Of a stretch of DNA of 36,392 nt, positions 1 to 7,216 are shown in pieces. The notes beneath the pieces are model-generated. The model made no database searches, was not told the origin of the DNA, and saw only the letters and a program-made list of their open reading frames with translations. Source of the stretch: Bacillota bacterium. Its GTDB lineage: Bacteria; Bacillota; Clostridia; Peptostreptococcales; Anaerovoracaceae. Positions within the stretch are counted from its first letter, which is position 1. Each line of letters begins with the position of its first letter. A program made the position numbers and the translations under genes. The stretch is from positions 1-36,392 of the forward strand of contig JAQXQE010000026.1 in assembly GCA_029101005.1 (NCBI GenBank). Direction: 5' to 3'.

Positions 1-63
1 CCTCCTGTTACTTTTGATAGTGATGCGGTCGCCAAACCGTCACTATTGTAACAGAGGTTTTTT
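1..63 (+). terminator. Long hairpin with T-run at left edge
   Basis: A nested hairpin spans 1-57. CTGTTAC pairs with GTAACAG, ATAGTGA with TCACTAT and CGGT with ACCG around a 6-nt loop, and six T follow at 58-63. This is a good intrinsic terminator for a gene entering from the left on the + strand. Its inner part is also the shared terminal repeat described separately, so it may instead be the end of a repeat element. Confidence 0.6.
11..42 (-). repeat. Terminal repeat, left copy
   Basis: Read on the - strand, this stretch matches 36334-36364 read on the + strand. Both start TGA(A/C)GGTTT and share the exact 13-mer CGCATCACTATCA followed by (A/C)AAG. The two copies face each other across the whole window. 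In both, the repeat lies downstream of a small hairpin that begins AACC. It may be one end of an IS200/IS605-like or other non-autonomous element; no transposase is present here. Confidence 0.5.
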
Positions 64-97
64 AATTCTCGAACATTTACTAAAGTTTTATTTACTC

Positions 98-118
98 ACC
101 CCTGGTAGAACCAGGGGT
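98..118. repeat. Small hairpin next to left terminal repeat
   Basis: ACCCCTGG at 98-105 pairs with CCAGGGGT at 111-118 around the loop TAGAA. Only a short T run follows, so it is a weak terminator. Its placement relative to the terminal repeat mirrors the hairpin at 36261-36280. Confidence 0.45.
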
Positions 119-145
119 TTAAGTCTAGCTAAAGCGCCAATTAAG

Positions 146-171
146 AAAAGCGTGGCAGAAGCCACGCTTTT
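146..171. terminator. Bidirectional terminator after CAP-domain gene
   Basis: AAAAGCGTGGC pairs with GCCACGCTTTT around loop AGAA (11-bp stem). It lies 7 bp past the stop of the - strand CAP-domain gene and has T runs in both directions. Confidence 0.85.
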
Positions 172-178
172 ATATATT

Positions 179-1402
179 CTATTCTTCTATACTCTCGCCC
201 ATCTCTGCCGCATACGCTTCATCGAAAGCCTTCTTTGCCTTGAGATACTCCTTATGCTTCTTCTGATATCTATTCTCGGCTTTCGCCGCCTTCTTGACCA
301 GTGCAGGATAGTCGATTCCTATCTTCTCTCCAGCCCTCTGCAACTTTCGATTCGCTATATCGAGATTAAGTCTTGCCTGAATCAGGTCCGCGGACTCGCA
401 GGCATACTTGACATCCGCAGTCTTTGCAGCCTCATATGCCGCTTTTGCATCGTCTCTGAACTGCTTAAGATCAGCTCTGAACTGCGCTGTAGTAGTCAGC
501 TTGGCCCCACTTCCATTCACACCGAACTCCTGCACGTGTGAAGGTGCAGGACTGCCCTTGACAGTATAGCCGTAGCCTGTAGTCGTTCTGCCAGTTGCAC
601 GAATGTTACGAAAATGCGGACCGTTTGTAGCCGCCTCATTATCGTACCAGATTACCCAGGCCTGCGAGGTGCTCATACCGTAAGCAAGATTCTCATCCTC
701 CCAAGGTCCGTAGTTCGGTCCGATAACTCTACGCGAATAAGTATGCGAAAGACTGTGATCAGACGCATATACCGCCGCACCGACAGCCGCCGCAGTCATT
801 AGATTGTAATCAATCTTTCTGTTCACATTGCCGAGACTGTTACTCTTGTCGATCTGATAAGACGCAGTCATCAGGTGGTCATAAGTCAGTGCATCGTTAA
901 GAGCTGAAGCGAAAAGCCCTGTGCTCGCGGCTGCTCTTGTGCTTGAGCTTGCTCTCGCCTTCGCGGTCCAGTATTCTATGCTGGTGCTCGCTCTGCTGTT
1001 GAGAAATTCCCTACCGCAGTTCACATAGTTGTTTCTGGCCTCTGCAAGTTCTGCTGCAACATTTGCCTTGGCCTCCTGATACTCCTTCTCCTTGCGGGCA
1101 AGTTCAATATTCTCCGCCATCGCTCTCTCGACAATATCGTCAGCCTTGATACCGTAGAGTATCAGCTTACGCTCCGCCTTCTCAATTTCCTTATTAAGTT
1201 CATCTCGCTTCTCAAGAGCCGCTATCTCCTTGGCTCTCGCCTCTTCCATTGCCGTCTTAAGCGCAAGAGTCTCCTCCGTAAGTTCAGCCGTCTCAATTGA
1301 CTCATTTGCCTTAGCCCTTGTCGCAATCATGCCTACAGCAAGAACAACAAGCAACAGTAAGACTACAAGTTCTGCGAGTATTATTCTCTTCTTTCTACGC
1401 AT
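179..1402 (-). CDS. Membrane-anchored CAP/SCP-domain protein with coiled coils
   Basis: A 407-residue protein with a positive N-terminus (MRRKKR) and one hydrophobic segment at about residues 8-28, so an uncleaved anchor or signal. Residues 35-125 and 300-405 are rich in Ala, Glu and Lys and look coiled coil. Between them, about 195-285, is a CAP (SCP/PR-1) domain. It shows the family's cavity residues: His in SHT (220), Glu in ENLA (237), Glu in WYDNE (256) and His in GPHFRNI (263). CAP proteins of bacteria are extracellular; their activity is mostly unknown. The gene is last in an operon with barnase and barstar, starting 5 bp after the barstar stop. A link to the ribonuclease, such as surface display or envelope binding, is inference. 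Domain call is fairly sure, function is not. Confidence 0.8.
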   Translation of the reverse strand: MRRKKRIILAELVVLLLLVVLAVGMIATRAKANESIETAELTEETLALKTAMEEARAKEIAALEKRDELNKEIEKAERKLILYGIKADDIVERAMAENIELARKEKEYQEAKANVAAELAEARNNYVNCGREFLNSRASTSIEYWTAKARASSSTRAAASTGLFASALNDALTYDHLMTASYQIDKSNSLGNVNRKIDYNLMTAAAVGAAVYASDHSLSHTYSRRVIGPNYGPWEDENLAYGMSTSQAWVIWYDNEAATNGPHFRNIRATGRTTTGYGYTVKGSPAPSHVQEFGVNGSGAKLTTTAQFRADLKQFRDDAKAAYEAAKTADVKYACESADLIQARLNLDIANRKLQRAGEKIGIDYPALVKKAAKAENRYQKKHKEYLKAKKAFDEAYAAEMGESIEE

Positions 1403-1407
1403 ATACT

Positions 1408-1680
1408 CTAATCCTGCTCTATCTCATCAAGTCTCACGATATTACTATTCTCAAGAGCCGCATCATCGATGACTCTGATTACTGATGCGAAAGGATCTGC
1501 CGCATCGCAACCATCATATACGAATGCAAACTGCACCGGGCTTTTCACATCTCCGAGACAATCAAAGAGGGCATCGAGATTGCATCCATAGTATGAAGGG
1601 AACTCAAGTTCCTCACCGATATGTCTAAGCACATCCTCTGCAGAAGCGAACTCCGTCTGTCTCATTACAAGAATCTTCAT
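1408..1680 (-). CDS. Barstar-family ribonuclease inhibitor
   Basis: A 90-residue protein close to the usual barstar length. It carries the family signature FPSYYGCNLDALFDCL (about residues 27-42), which in barstar supplies the Tyr/Asp-rich helix that plugs the barnase active site, and the acidic C-terminal part typical of the fold. It should act in the cytoplasm to neutralise the ribonuclease encoded just upstream. The ribosome binding site TAGGAGG overlaps the stop of the barnase gene, so the pair is co-translated. The 9-bp gap and shared strand support a dedicated enzyme-inhibitor pair. Confidence 0.9.
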   Translation of the reverse strand: MKILVMRQTEFASAEDVLRHIGEELEFPSYYGCNLDALFDCLGDVKSPVQFAFVYDGCDAADPFASVIRVIDDAALENSNIVRLDEIEQD

Positions 1681-1689
1681 ATCCGCCTC

Positions 1690-2121
1690 CTAATACAACT
1701 GCTCAAAAGATTCGTAGTGATCCTTCGTATAGTACACCTTACCGGACTTCGTATAGACGAGTCTCTCCGGACCTCGGTCGTCACCCGCATAGTTGACATC
1801 GCACTCATAGTAGTACTCGCCATCTGGGAGCAGTCCCTCGTAATTACCGTAGCGATTGCCACCTATGCACTTGCCGATTGAATCCATTGGGTTGCCTCCC
1901 TGCCAGCCGAGTTCCTGAGCCTCACTCTTTGTAACATAGTTGTCAGGCAGATGGTGGAATTCATTGATGTACGCTGCAACCTCAGTTTCGTTATAGTATT
2001 CGACATCCTCAACAATTGAAGTTCCATCTCCACCTCCTCTTGGAATCAGAAGCAGACAGGTTACTGCAAAGAGCAGTATCAGTGTCAGAAGTGGCGTCTT
2101 CTTAGCTTTTCTTCTTCTCAT
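1690..2121 (-). CDS. Secreted barnase-type guanyl-specific ribonuclease
   Basis: A 143-residue protein with a basic N-terminus and hydrophobic segment (about residues 9-26), then a barnase/RNase N1 domain to the end. LPDNYVTKSEAQELGW matches the barnase N-terminal helix with catalytic Lys (65). YECDVNY holds the general base Glu (106), ERLVY the Arg (120; another Arg at 116) and KDHYESF the catalytic His (135). All catalytic positions are present, so it should be active. The barnase Arg before the guanine-binding Glu is Tyr here (NYEG). Start chosen at 2121 because GGGAG sits 6 nt upstream; an in-frame ATG at 2157 has no such site. Followed at once by its barstar. Role is likely extracellular RNA degradation or competition with other bacteria (inference). 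Confidence 0.9.
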   Translation of the reverse strand: MRRRKAKKTPLLTLILLFAVTCLLLIPRGGGDGTSIVEDVEYYNETEVAAYINEFHHLPDNYVTKSEAQELGWQGGNPMDSIGKCIGGNRYGNYEGLLPDGEYYYECDVNYAGDDRGPERLVYTKSGKVYYTKDHYESFEQLY

Positions 2122-2159
2122 AGTCTTCTCCCGTATAAATGACATAATTATACACATAT

Positions 2160-2168
2160 ATTATAGCA
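2160..2168 (-). promoter_or_regulatory. Extended -10 promoter for barnase-barstar operon
   Basis: On the - strand TGCTATAAT is a perfect extended -10. Transcription would start near 2153, about 32 nt before the chosen barnase start. No good -35 is visible because the preceding bases belong to the upstream terminator hairpin. Confidence 0.55.
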
Positions 2169-2171
2169 CAC

Positions 2172-2199
2172 AAAAACAGCTTCTTGATGAAGCTGTTTT
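2172..2199 (-). terminator. Terminator after XRE-desulfoferrodoxin gene
   Basis: On the - strand AACAGCTTC pairs with GAAGCTGTT around a 5-nt loop and is followed by a T run. It lies about 10 bp after the stop codon at 2209. Confidence 0.85.
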
Positions 2200-2208
2200 G
2201 CACACATC

Positions 2209-2814
2209 CTATTTCTTACGTCTGATGTTCTTCACAAAGAGACCGTGCTTGTTGCAGTAGAAGTATACCTGCTTCGTCAGGCTCGTCTTGAAGCGAGCCT
2301 CTGCACTACCCTCAGGATAGAGCTTAGTCATCTCAATTCTGTTGCCAGCTACTGCTGCAATAAATGAGATGTAGTGTTCTTTGGTCATTGGATGATCAAC
2401 TGTCACATAGTACTCGTCCTCAACAGGCTCGATGTTAATCTGATGCTCATTCTCATCATCGTCAATCGCCTCCGCTTCGAGTGCCGGAAGCACGATTCCA
2501 CAGCAGCTGATTACAGCCTCTCCTGCCGCAATCATCACATTGCCGCAGACTGGACATACATAGAACTTGCTTCTGCTCATATTGAAAGCTCTGTTGTTAT
2601 TAGTCACGCTCTCACCCGAGAGAAGTTCTATGGTCGAAAGGCCGAGTGCCTGTGCAAGCGGTTCCAGGAGAGTAATATCCGGATAGCTCCTGCCAGTCTC
2701 CCACTTCGATACTGCTTTATCACTAACACCGAGGCGCTCAGCGAGTTCTGCCTGAGTCAAGCCTATGCGCTCTCGATTATTCTTAATCGCATTGCCAGTT
2801 ACATACTGATTCAT
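2209..2814 (-). CDS. XRE-family regulator fused to desulfoferrodoxin-like domain
   Basis: A 201-residue protein. Residues 8-65 are a Cro/C1-type helix-turn-helix (LTQAELAERLGVSDKAVSKW). Residues 84-106 match the desulforedoxin-type iron site, with Cys 87, 90, 104 and 105 in FYVCPVCG...CCG. Residues 120-195 resemble superoxide reductase, with candidate iron ligands His 124, His 141 (DHPM), His 147 (KEHY), Cys 187 and His 190 (CNKHG). The family's EKH motif reads NEH, so the Lys that helps superoxide binding is missing. This suggests an iron-containing redox sensor rather than, or besides, an enzyme. It is divergent from a nitroreductase and an Fe-S reductase, its probable targets. AAGGAGG sits 9 nt before the ATG. 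Confidence 0.85.
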   Translation of the reverse strand: MNQYVTGNAIKNNRERIGLTQAELAERLGVSDKAVSKWETGRSYPDITLLEPLAQALGLSTIELLSGESVTNNNRAFNMSRSKFYVCPVCGNVMIAAGEAVISCCGIVLPALEAEAIDDDENEHQINIEPVEDEYYVTVDHPMTKEHYISFIAAVAGNRIEMTKLYPEGSAEARFKTSLTKQVYFYCNKHGLFVKNIRRKK

Positions 2815-2867
2815 ATCTTTGTTCCTCCTTCCATCTGAATATTACCATTGCAATTGCGGCTTGTGTA

Positions 2868-2894
2868 CCTACCAGCGGTAGAATGGTGTATAAT
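2868..2894 (+). promoter_or_regulatory. Promoter and possible operator of nitroreductase operon
   Basis: A TATAAT box lies at 2889-2894, with no clear -35. Immediately upstream the dyad CTACC-AGC-GGTAG (2868-2880) falls in the spacer region. It is a candidate site for the divergently encoded XRE regulator. The -10 is fairly clear; the operator is a guess. Confidence 0.4.
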
Positions 2895-2937
2895 CAGCCT
2901 TGTATCAAAGGAACACTTTGTATAGGAGATTATGATT

Positions 2938-3732
2938 ATGCAAGATATCATCAGAACAAGACGAAGCGTCCGCACTTTCGACGGTCGTCCACTCAAGGCA
3001 GAGGACCTCGATAAGCTCAAGACCTTCGTCACAACGATAGAGAATCCGTACGGCATCCCTGTGGAATTCCACTTCCTTGATGCAGCTGAGCACGGACTCT
3101 CAAGCCCTGTTATCACAGGCGAACAGCTCTACGTCGGAGCTACCGTGCCTAAAGTTCCACATGCGGAGGAAGCCTTCGGCTACAGTTTCGAGCAGCTTGT
3201 TCTCTACGCTTGGTCGCTCGGCATAGGTACAACCTGGATTGCGGGCACATTCAAAAGAGAGAAATTCGAAGAAGCCTTCAACAAAGCCGAGGATGAGTAT
3301 ATGTTCTGCGTAAGCCCGCTCGGCTATCCTGCTTCCAAGATATCTATCAAAGAAAGCATTATGCGAAAAGGCTGCAAGGCCGACTCCCGTCGCCCTGCAT
3401 CTGAACTTTTCTTCGATACTGAGTTCGGCAAGCCGCTCGATATGGCATCATGCGCACAGGCTGACTCCTTCGAAATGCTCAGACTCGCCCCTTCTGCTGT
3501 GAATAGACAGCCTTGGCGAGTAGTCCGCACCGGCAATGATTATCATTTCTATGTACAGCACACCAAGGCAGCTTCCCTCGAGGAGGAGTGGTCAATTCAC
3601 ACAGTTGACCTCGGTATTGGCCTCTGCCACTTTATGGGTGAAGCAGGTGGCAAGCTCATCATTGAGAATCCAGGCATCACTACGCCTGCCCTCGCAAAAT
3701 ACATTGCAACAGTGAGAACAGATGAAATATAG
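2938..3732 (+). CDS. TM1586-type nitroreductase family flavoprotein
   Basis: About 264 residues, near the length of the TM1586-like tandem nitroreductase family. The N-terminal IIRTRRSVRTFDGRPL is the FMN phosphate-binding start of nitroreductases, the middle LVLYAWSLGIGTTWIAGTF is the typical hydrophobic helix, and LRLAPSAVNRQPWRVV in the second half is the repeated FMN-binding element. It should be a cytoplasmic FMN-dependent NAD(P)H oxidoreductase of unknown substrate. AGGAG at 2924-2928 favours the ATG at 2938; ATG 2932 would be only 3 nt away. Its 3' end overlaps the next gene by 11 bp, so the two are translated together. Confidence 0.85.
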   Translation: MQDIIRTRRSVRTFDGRPLKAEDLDKLKTFVTTIENPYGIPVEFHFLDAAEHGLSSPVITGEQLYVGATVPKVPHAEEAFGYSFEQLVLYAWSLGIGTTWIAGTFKREKFEEAFNKAEDEYMFCVSPLGYPASKISIKESIMRKGCKADSRRPASELFFDTEFGKPLDMASCAQADSFEMLRLAPSAVNRQPWRVVRTGNDYHFYVQHTKAASLEEEWSIHTVDLGIGLCHFMGEAGGKLIIENPGITTPALAKYIATVRTDEI

Positions 3733-4702
3733 AAGATTAGGCAAAACTGAATTACAAGTGAGCGCCATCGGCATGGGCACCCTCACCATGGGCTTCTCCC
3801 AGAAAAATCTCTCTATCGAGGAAGGCTCTTCAATTATCCGATATGCTGTAGATTGCGGAATCAATTTCCTCGATACAGCTCAGTACTACGACACATACAG
3901 ATACCTCAAACCTGCACTCGACAGCCTCCGCACTGATGGAGCTGAGCTCCCATATATCTGTAGCAAGACTCTCGAGCCAGATTACGAAAGCGCAAAAGCA
4001 GCTGTACTCGAGTGTCTAGACGAACTTGCGCTTGATCGAATCGATGTCTTCCTTCTCCACGAAGTCAGAGGATGCGCCGACTTCGAGAACAGACTCGGTG
4101 CATGGAAGGCGCTTATAGACCTGAAAGCGGAGGGCCTGATTGGCGCAATCGGCATCTCTACGCACCATGTTGACGCTTGCGTCTACGCCTCAACTCTCGA
4201 CGAATGCGACGTGGTTTTCCCTCTCATCAACAAGGCAGGTCTTGGAATAAGAATCTGCACTGATGAGGGCGACCGCATCGGGAATCGTGCTGAGATGGAG
4301 CGCGCCATAGATATATGTGTCGAAGAAGACATGGGAATTTTCACCATGAAAGCCTTTGGCGGCGGTAACCTCGTCGAGGATTACCGAGACTGTCTCGACT
4401 ACGCTACTTCAATCAACGGCAATTCCTGCGTTATGGTTGGAATGGCATCCCGAGATGAGGTCGATGCAGCTATCGCATATATCGACGATTGCCTTGATGC
4501 AGATTACAGACCGGATGTCAGCAGTAAGAGGCTGATGATTGACCAGAGCGATTGCGAAGCTTGCGGCACATGTAAGGAGCGCTGTGTCAGCCAGGCAATC
4601 TACTGGAATGCGAACGGACTCGCATCAATTGACGCGGGCAAATGTGTCCGCTGTGGCTACTGCGCACCAGTCTGCCCAGTCCGCGCAATAATACTGCTTT
4701 AA
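3722..4702 (+). CDS. Aldo/keto reductase with C-terminal 2x[4Fe-4S] ferredoxin domain
   Basis: A 326-residue protein. Residues 1-270 are an aldo/keto reductase barrel starting YRRLGKTELQVSAIGMGT, with Asp 51 and Tyr in DTAQYYDTY, Lys 82 in SKT and His in LLHEV as the catalytic tetrad. The last 50 residues carry two CX2CX2CX3C sites (CEACGTCKERC and CVRCGYCAPVC), each able to hold a [4Fe-4S] cluster. Such fused reductases occur in anaerobes and probably exchange electrons with ferredoxin or a partner flavoprotein. The overlap with the nitroreductase gene suggests a joint redox task, perhaps controlled by the XRE-desulfoferrodoxin regulator. Substrate unknown. Confidence 0.9.
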   Translation: MKYRRLGKTELQVSAIGMGTLTMGFSQKNLSIEEGSSIIRYAVDCGINFLDTAQYYDTYRYLKPALDSLRTDGAELPYICSKTLEPDYESAKAAVLECLDELALDRIDVFLLHEVRGCADFENRLGAWKALIDLKAEGLIGAIGISTHHVDACVYASTLDECDVVFPLINKAGLGIRICTDEGDRIGNRAEMERAIDICVEEDMGIFTMKAFGGGNLVEDYRDCLDYATSINGNSCVMVGMASRDEVDAAIAYIDDCLDADYRPDVSSKRLMIDQSDCEACGTCKERCVSQAIYWNANGLASIDAGKCVRCGYCAPVCPVRAIILL

Positions 4703-4716
4703 GTTTGATAAGACAG

Positions 4717-4742
4717 GAACTCACTCTCCCGCGCGTGAGTTC
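4717..4742 (+). terminator. Hairpin after aldo/keto reductase gene
   Basis: GAACTCAC (4717-4724) pairs with GTGAGTTC (4735-4742) around a GC-rich loop, 15 bp after the stop. The T tail is poor, so it may protect the 3' end rather than terminate. Confidence 0.45.
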
Positions 4743-4763
4743 TTACCTATACCTGCAACATAG

Positions 4764-4797
4764 TCGAAAGCCACTGGCAGTTGCCAGTGGCTTTCGA
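4764..4797. terminator. Bidirectional terminator between convergent operons
   Basis: A perfect 16-bp stem runs from TCGAAAGCCACTGGCA to its complement with a 2-nt loop. It lies between the + strand reductase gene and the convergent - strand kinase gene and serves both. Confidence 0.8.
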
Positions 4798-4817
4798 TTA
4801 ACAAATGTATGTGTGGA

Positions 4818-6362
4818 TTACCTTAACTCTGCCAACTTGGCAAAGGTCTTCCTGTTAGTCTTGTAGAGATCCTTGAAGATTGCGAACTCCTTGTCGTATA
4901 TCTTCTTGTTCTCCACATTTGGTTTGAAGCAGTGCTCAACTCTGATCATACTCTTGATGTCGCGCACTGAATCGATGAGTCCAAGGCCTACCGCCATCAG
5001 AGCGGCTGCTCCAGTTGAGCCAGCGTTCTGAGGTGACTCTACTACCTCTATTGTCTTGCCTGTGATGTCAGCAAGAATCTGAGCAATTGCTGCAGTTCTT
5101 GCACCGCCGCCTGCGAGGCGGAGCACTTTGGATGTTCGAACGAGCTTGTTCATACAGCTCATCTGCCATCTGAGATGGAGGCATACGCCTTCGACAACAG
5201 CCCTGTACATCTGGGCTGCATCAGTATCAAGTCCGATTCCAACAAACACTCCTCTCGAATTCGGATCCTCGAACGGACATCTGTTGCCATGAATCCAAGG
5301 TGCGAAGATCAGTCCGTTGCTACCAGCTGGGACTTCCTCAATTCTGCGGCCGAGCTCCTCGAATGAAAGCGCGCCACCAAAGAGGTTGTTACGAGCCCAC
5401 TCGAAGCATTTGCCTGCGGTCTCGAGCTCAGCGAAGCAGTTGAATGCATCAGGATCTACGCCCACGATTGAAGCGATGCTAGTTGTTGGACCGAGTTTCT
5501 GCTTTGTTGTAACTGTACCAACCCAGCCAGAAGTGCCGAGGTACATGTGGGTGTCGCCAGGCGCAACTGCACCAGCACCGACACCGATAAGAGAAGCATC
5601 TCCACCACCCGAGAATACTGGTGTACCAGCGACTATGCCGAGTGCATCAGCAGCTTCAGAAGTAAGTCCGCCGACTACATCAGTACTGAGTACAATCTCA
5701 GGCAGATGCTTCAAATCAACCTCGAATATATCACAAAGTTCTGCGTTGAAGCAATTCTGACCTTCTCTTGTGTCGTAGAGCAGCGTTCCAAAAGCGCTAT
5801 CCCTTGACATAGTGAATCTGCCAGTCGCCTTAGCCGTAAGGAAATCCTTAGCATCCAGCCATTTATAGACCTTGGCGAAGATCTCAGGCTCGTTATCAGC
5901 GACCCATCTGTATCTCCAGATAGGATCCTTGACACTGCAGGATACAGCACCAGTATATCTGATGGATTTCTGCAGAATATCCGCATTCATTCCCATCACC
6001 TTGACACCGCTGTGAAGGCCCTTATCAATTTGCTCGCCTCCGCGATTGTCCATATAGCTCATAGCATTGCGAACTGGATTGCACTTGTCATCCACAAGAA
6101 CAACAGCCTGCATCTGAGCACAGAAAGATATACCCTTGATATCCTCTGCAGGAATACCCCTCGATGCGAGTAGTCTTCTGGTCGTCATACACATAGCAGC
6201 CCACCACTGAAGCGGATCCTGCTCAACACCGCCGTTGTCGAGGACATAAAGATCGTAGCTCTCCTCCTCACCGGCAACAAGCTTAATAGGCTCACCCTTA
6301 TCAATGTCAAAAAGACAGGTCTTCAGTCCAGTCGTTCCTATATCATAAGAAATTACATACAT
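4818..6362 (-). CDS. FGGY-family carbohydrate kinase
   Basis: A 514-residue protein, the usual size of xylulokinase-like FGGY kinases. It starts with the phosphate-1 motif YDIGTTGLKTCLFD; the adenosine and phosphate-2 regions show FSGGGDASLIGVGAG and YLGTSGWVGT; LAGGGARTAAIAQILADITGK near residue 430 is the C-terminal FGGY signature. It should phosphorylate a sugar or sugar-like intermediate with ATP in the cytoplasm. It is the last gene of the TetR-led operon, 11 bp after the aldolase gene. With an aldolase next door, phosphorylation followed by cleavage to C2/C3 fragments is the likely logic. The exact substrate cannot be read from sequence; xylulokinase is only the nearest family name. Confidence 0.88.
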   Translation of the reverse strand: MYVISYDIGTTGLKTCLFDIDKGEPIKLVAGEEESYDLYVLDNGGVEQDPLQWWAAMCMTTRRLLASRGIPAEDIKGISFCAQMQAVVLVDDKCNPVRNAMSYMDNRGGEQIDKGLHSGVKVMGMNADILQKSIRYTGAVSCSVKDPIWRYRWVADNEPEIFAKVYKWLDAKDFLTAKATGRFTMSRDSAFGTLLYDTREGQNCFNAELCDIFEVDLKHLPEIVLSTDVVGGLTSEAADALGIVAGTPVFSGGGDASLIGVGAGAVAPGDTHMYLGTSGWVGTVTTKQKLGPTTSIASIVGVDPDAFNCFAELETAGKCFEWARNNLFGGALSFEELGRRIEEVPAGSNGLIFAPWIHGNRCPFEDPNSRGVFVGIGLDTDAAQMYRAVVEGVCLHLRWQMSCMNKLVRTSKVLRLAGGGARTAAIAQILADITGKTIEVVESPQNAGSTGAAALMAVGLGLIDSVRDIKSMIRVEHCFKPNVENKKIYDKEFAIFKDLYKTNRKTFAKLAELR

Positions 6363-6373
6363 ACACAGGCCCC

Positions 6374-7207
6374 TTACTTGCTCTTAAGCTTCGAATACTT
6401 CTTCTTGTATATCATATGCATCATTCTGCACTCAATTCCATTAATCGGCTTGCCGCCAGTCTTCTCCGCAGTAGACGCCGCAAGAACATTCTTATGAACC
6501 ACCATTCTCACAGCCTCGACATCCTCACCGCACTCCGCAGCAAGTCTCTCCGCGTCATAGTCCGTCATATCGAGGTGCGGACCGAACATCTGCGCGAAGT
6601 CGTCGAGATATGCCCTCAGTCTGTGGCCATGCCAGCTCTCTGCGTCGATTCTCTCAATCACCTCTCGGCAGACATCCTCAAGTTCTCTCGCCGCGGTAAA
6701 AGCCTCGGCGTAATCCTTTCCGTAGCACACTGCTCCGTGGTTTGCCATAATTATCGCGTGGCTTTCTGTTCCAGCTACAGCCGAGGCGACATTTTTCGTC
6801 AGCTTCTTTGTACCCGGAAGACCGTAGCCTGCGCAAGGTATTGAATCACCAATCAGCGGATGTTCCTTCAGAAGCGGAACCTCATCAATGCCCATAGCCG
6901 AAACAGCAGATGCATAAGTCTGATGAGTGTGAATTACAAAACCGGCCTCTGGCTTGGTCTTATAGATAGCCTGATGCACCTTCTTCTCTCCCGATGGCTT
7001 GATATCACTCTCATAGCTGAGGTCGTCCATGTCGAGGACAATTACCTCATCCTCAGTAAGACTGTGATACTCCCTTCCGCTCGCTGTGATAGCAAAATGC
7101 TTGTCATCAACCTTACGGCTTACATTACCCCAGGTTCTGGCAATGAGTCCGCTGTCACAGAGCTCAATGCCACCCCTAATTATCTCTTGTTTTATCTCAT
7201 TAATCAT
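6374..7207 (-). CDS. Class II aldolase/adducin family protein
   Basis: A 277-residue protein. GNVSRK, ITASGREY and KPSGEKKVH form the phosphate-binding site and hold the catalytic Glu of the fuculose-phosphate aldolase family. HTHQ and the later NHGAVCYG supply the three zinc-binding His. It should be a zinc-dependent aldolase, epimerase or decarboxylase acting on a phosphorylated sugar. It is about 60 residues longer than fuculose-1-phosphate aldolase, with a charged C-terminal extension. The start lies 9 bp after the aminotransferase stop, with AGGA upstream. Kinase plus aldolase adjacency indicates the kinase product is its substrate (inference). Confidence 0.88.
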   Translation of the reverse strand: MINEIKQEIIRGGIELCDSGLIARTWGNVSRKVDDKHFAITASGREYHSLTEDEVIVLDMDDLSYESDIKPSGEKKVHQAIYKTKPEAGFVIHTHQTYASAVSAMGIDEVPLLKEHPLIGDSIPCAGYGLPGTKKLTKNVASAVAGTESHAIIMANHGAVCYGKDYAEAFTAARELEDVCREVIERIDAESWHGHRLRAYLDDFAQMFGPHLDMTDYDAERLAAECGEDVEAVRMVVHKNVLAASTAEKTGGKPINGIECRMMHMIYKKKYSKLKSK

Positions 7208-7216
7208 CCCATTATC

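Noticed and set aside
4818-6362. Firm naming of the FGGY kinase as XylB
   Set aside because: No xylose isomerase or xylose transporter is nearby, and operon partners point to a different substrate.
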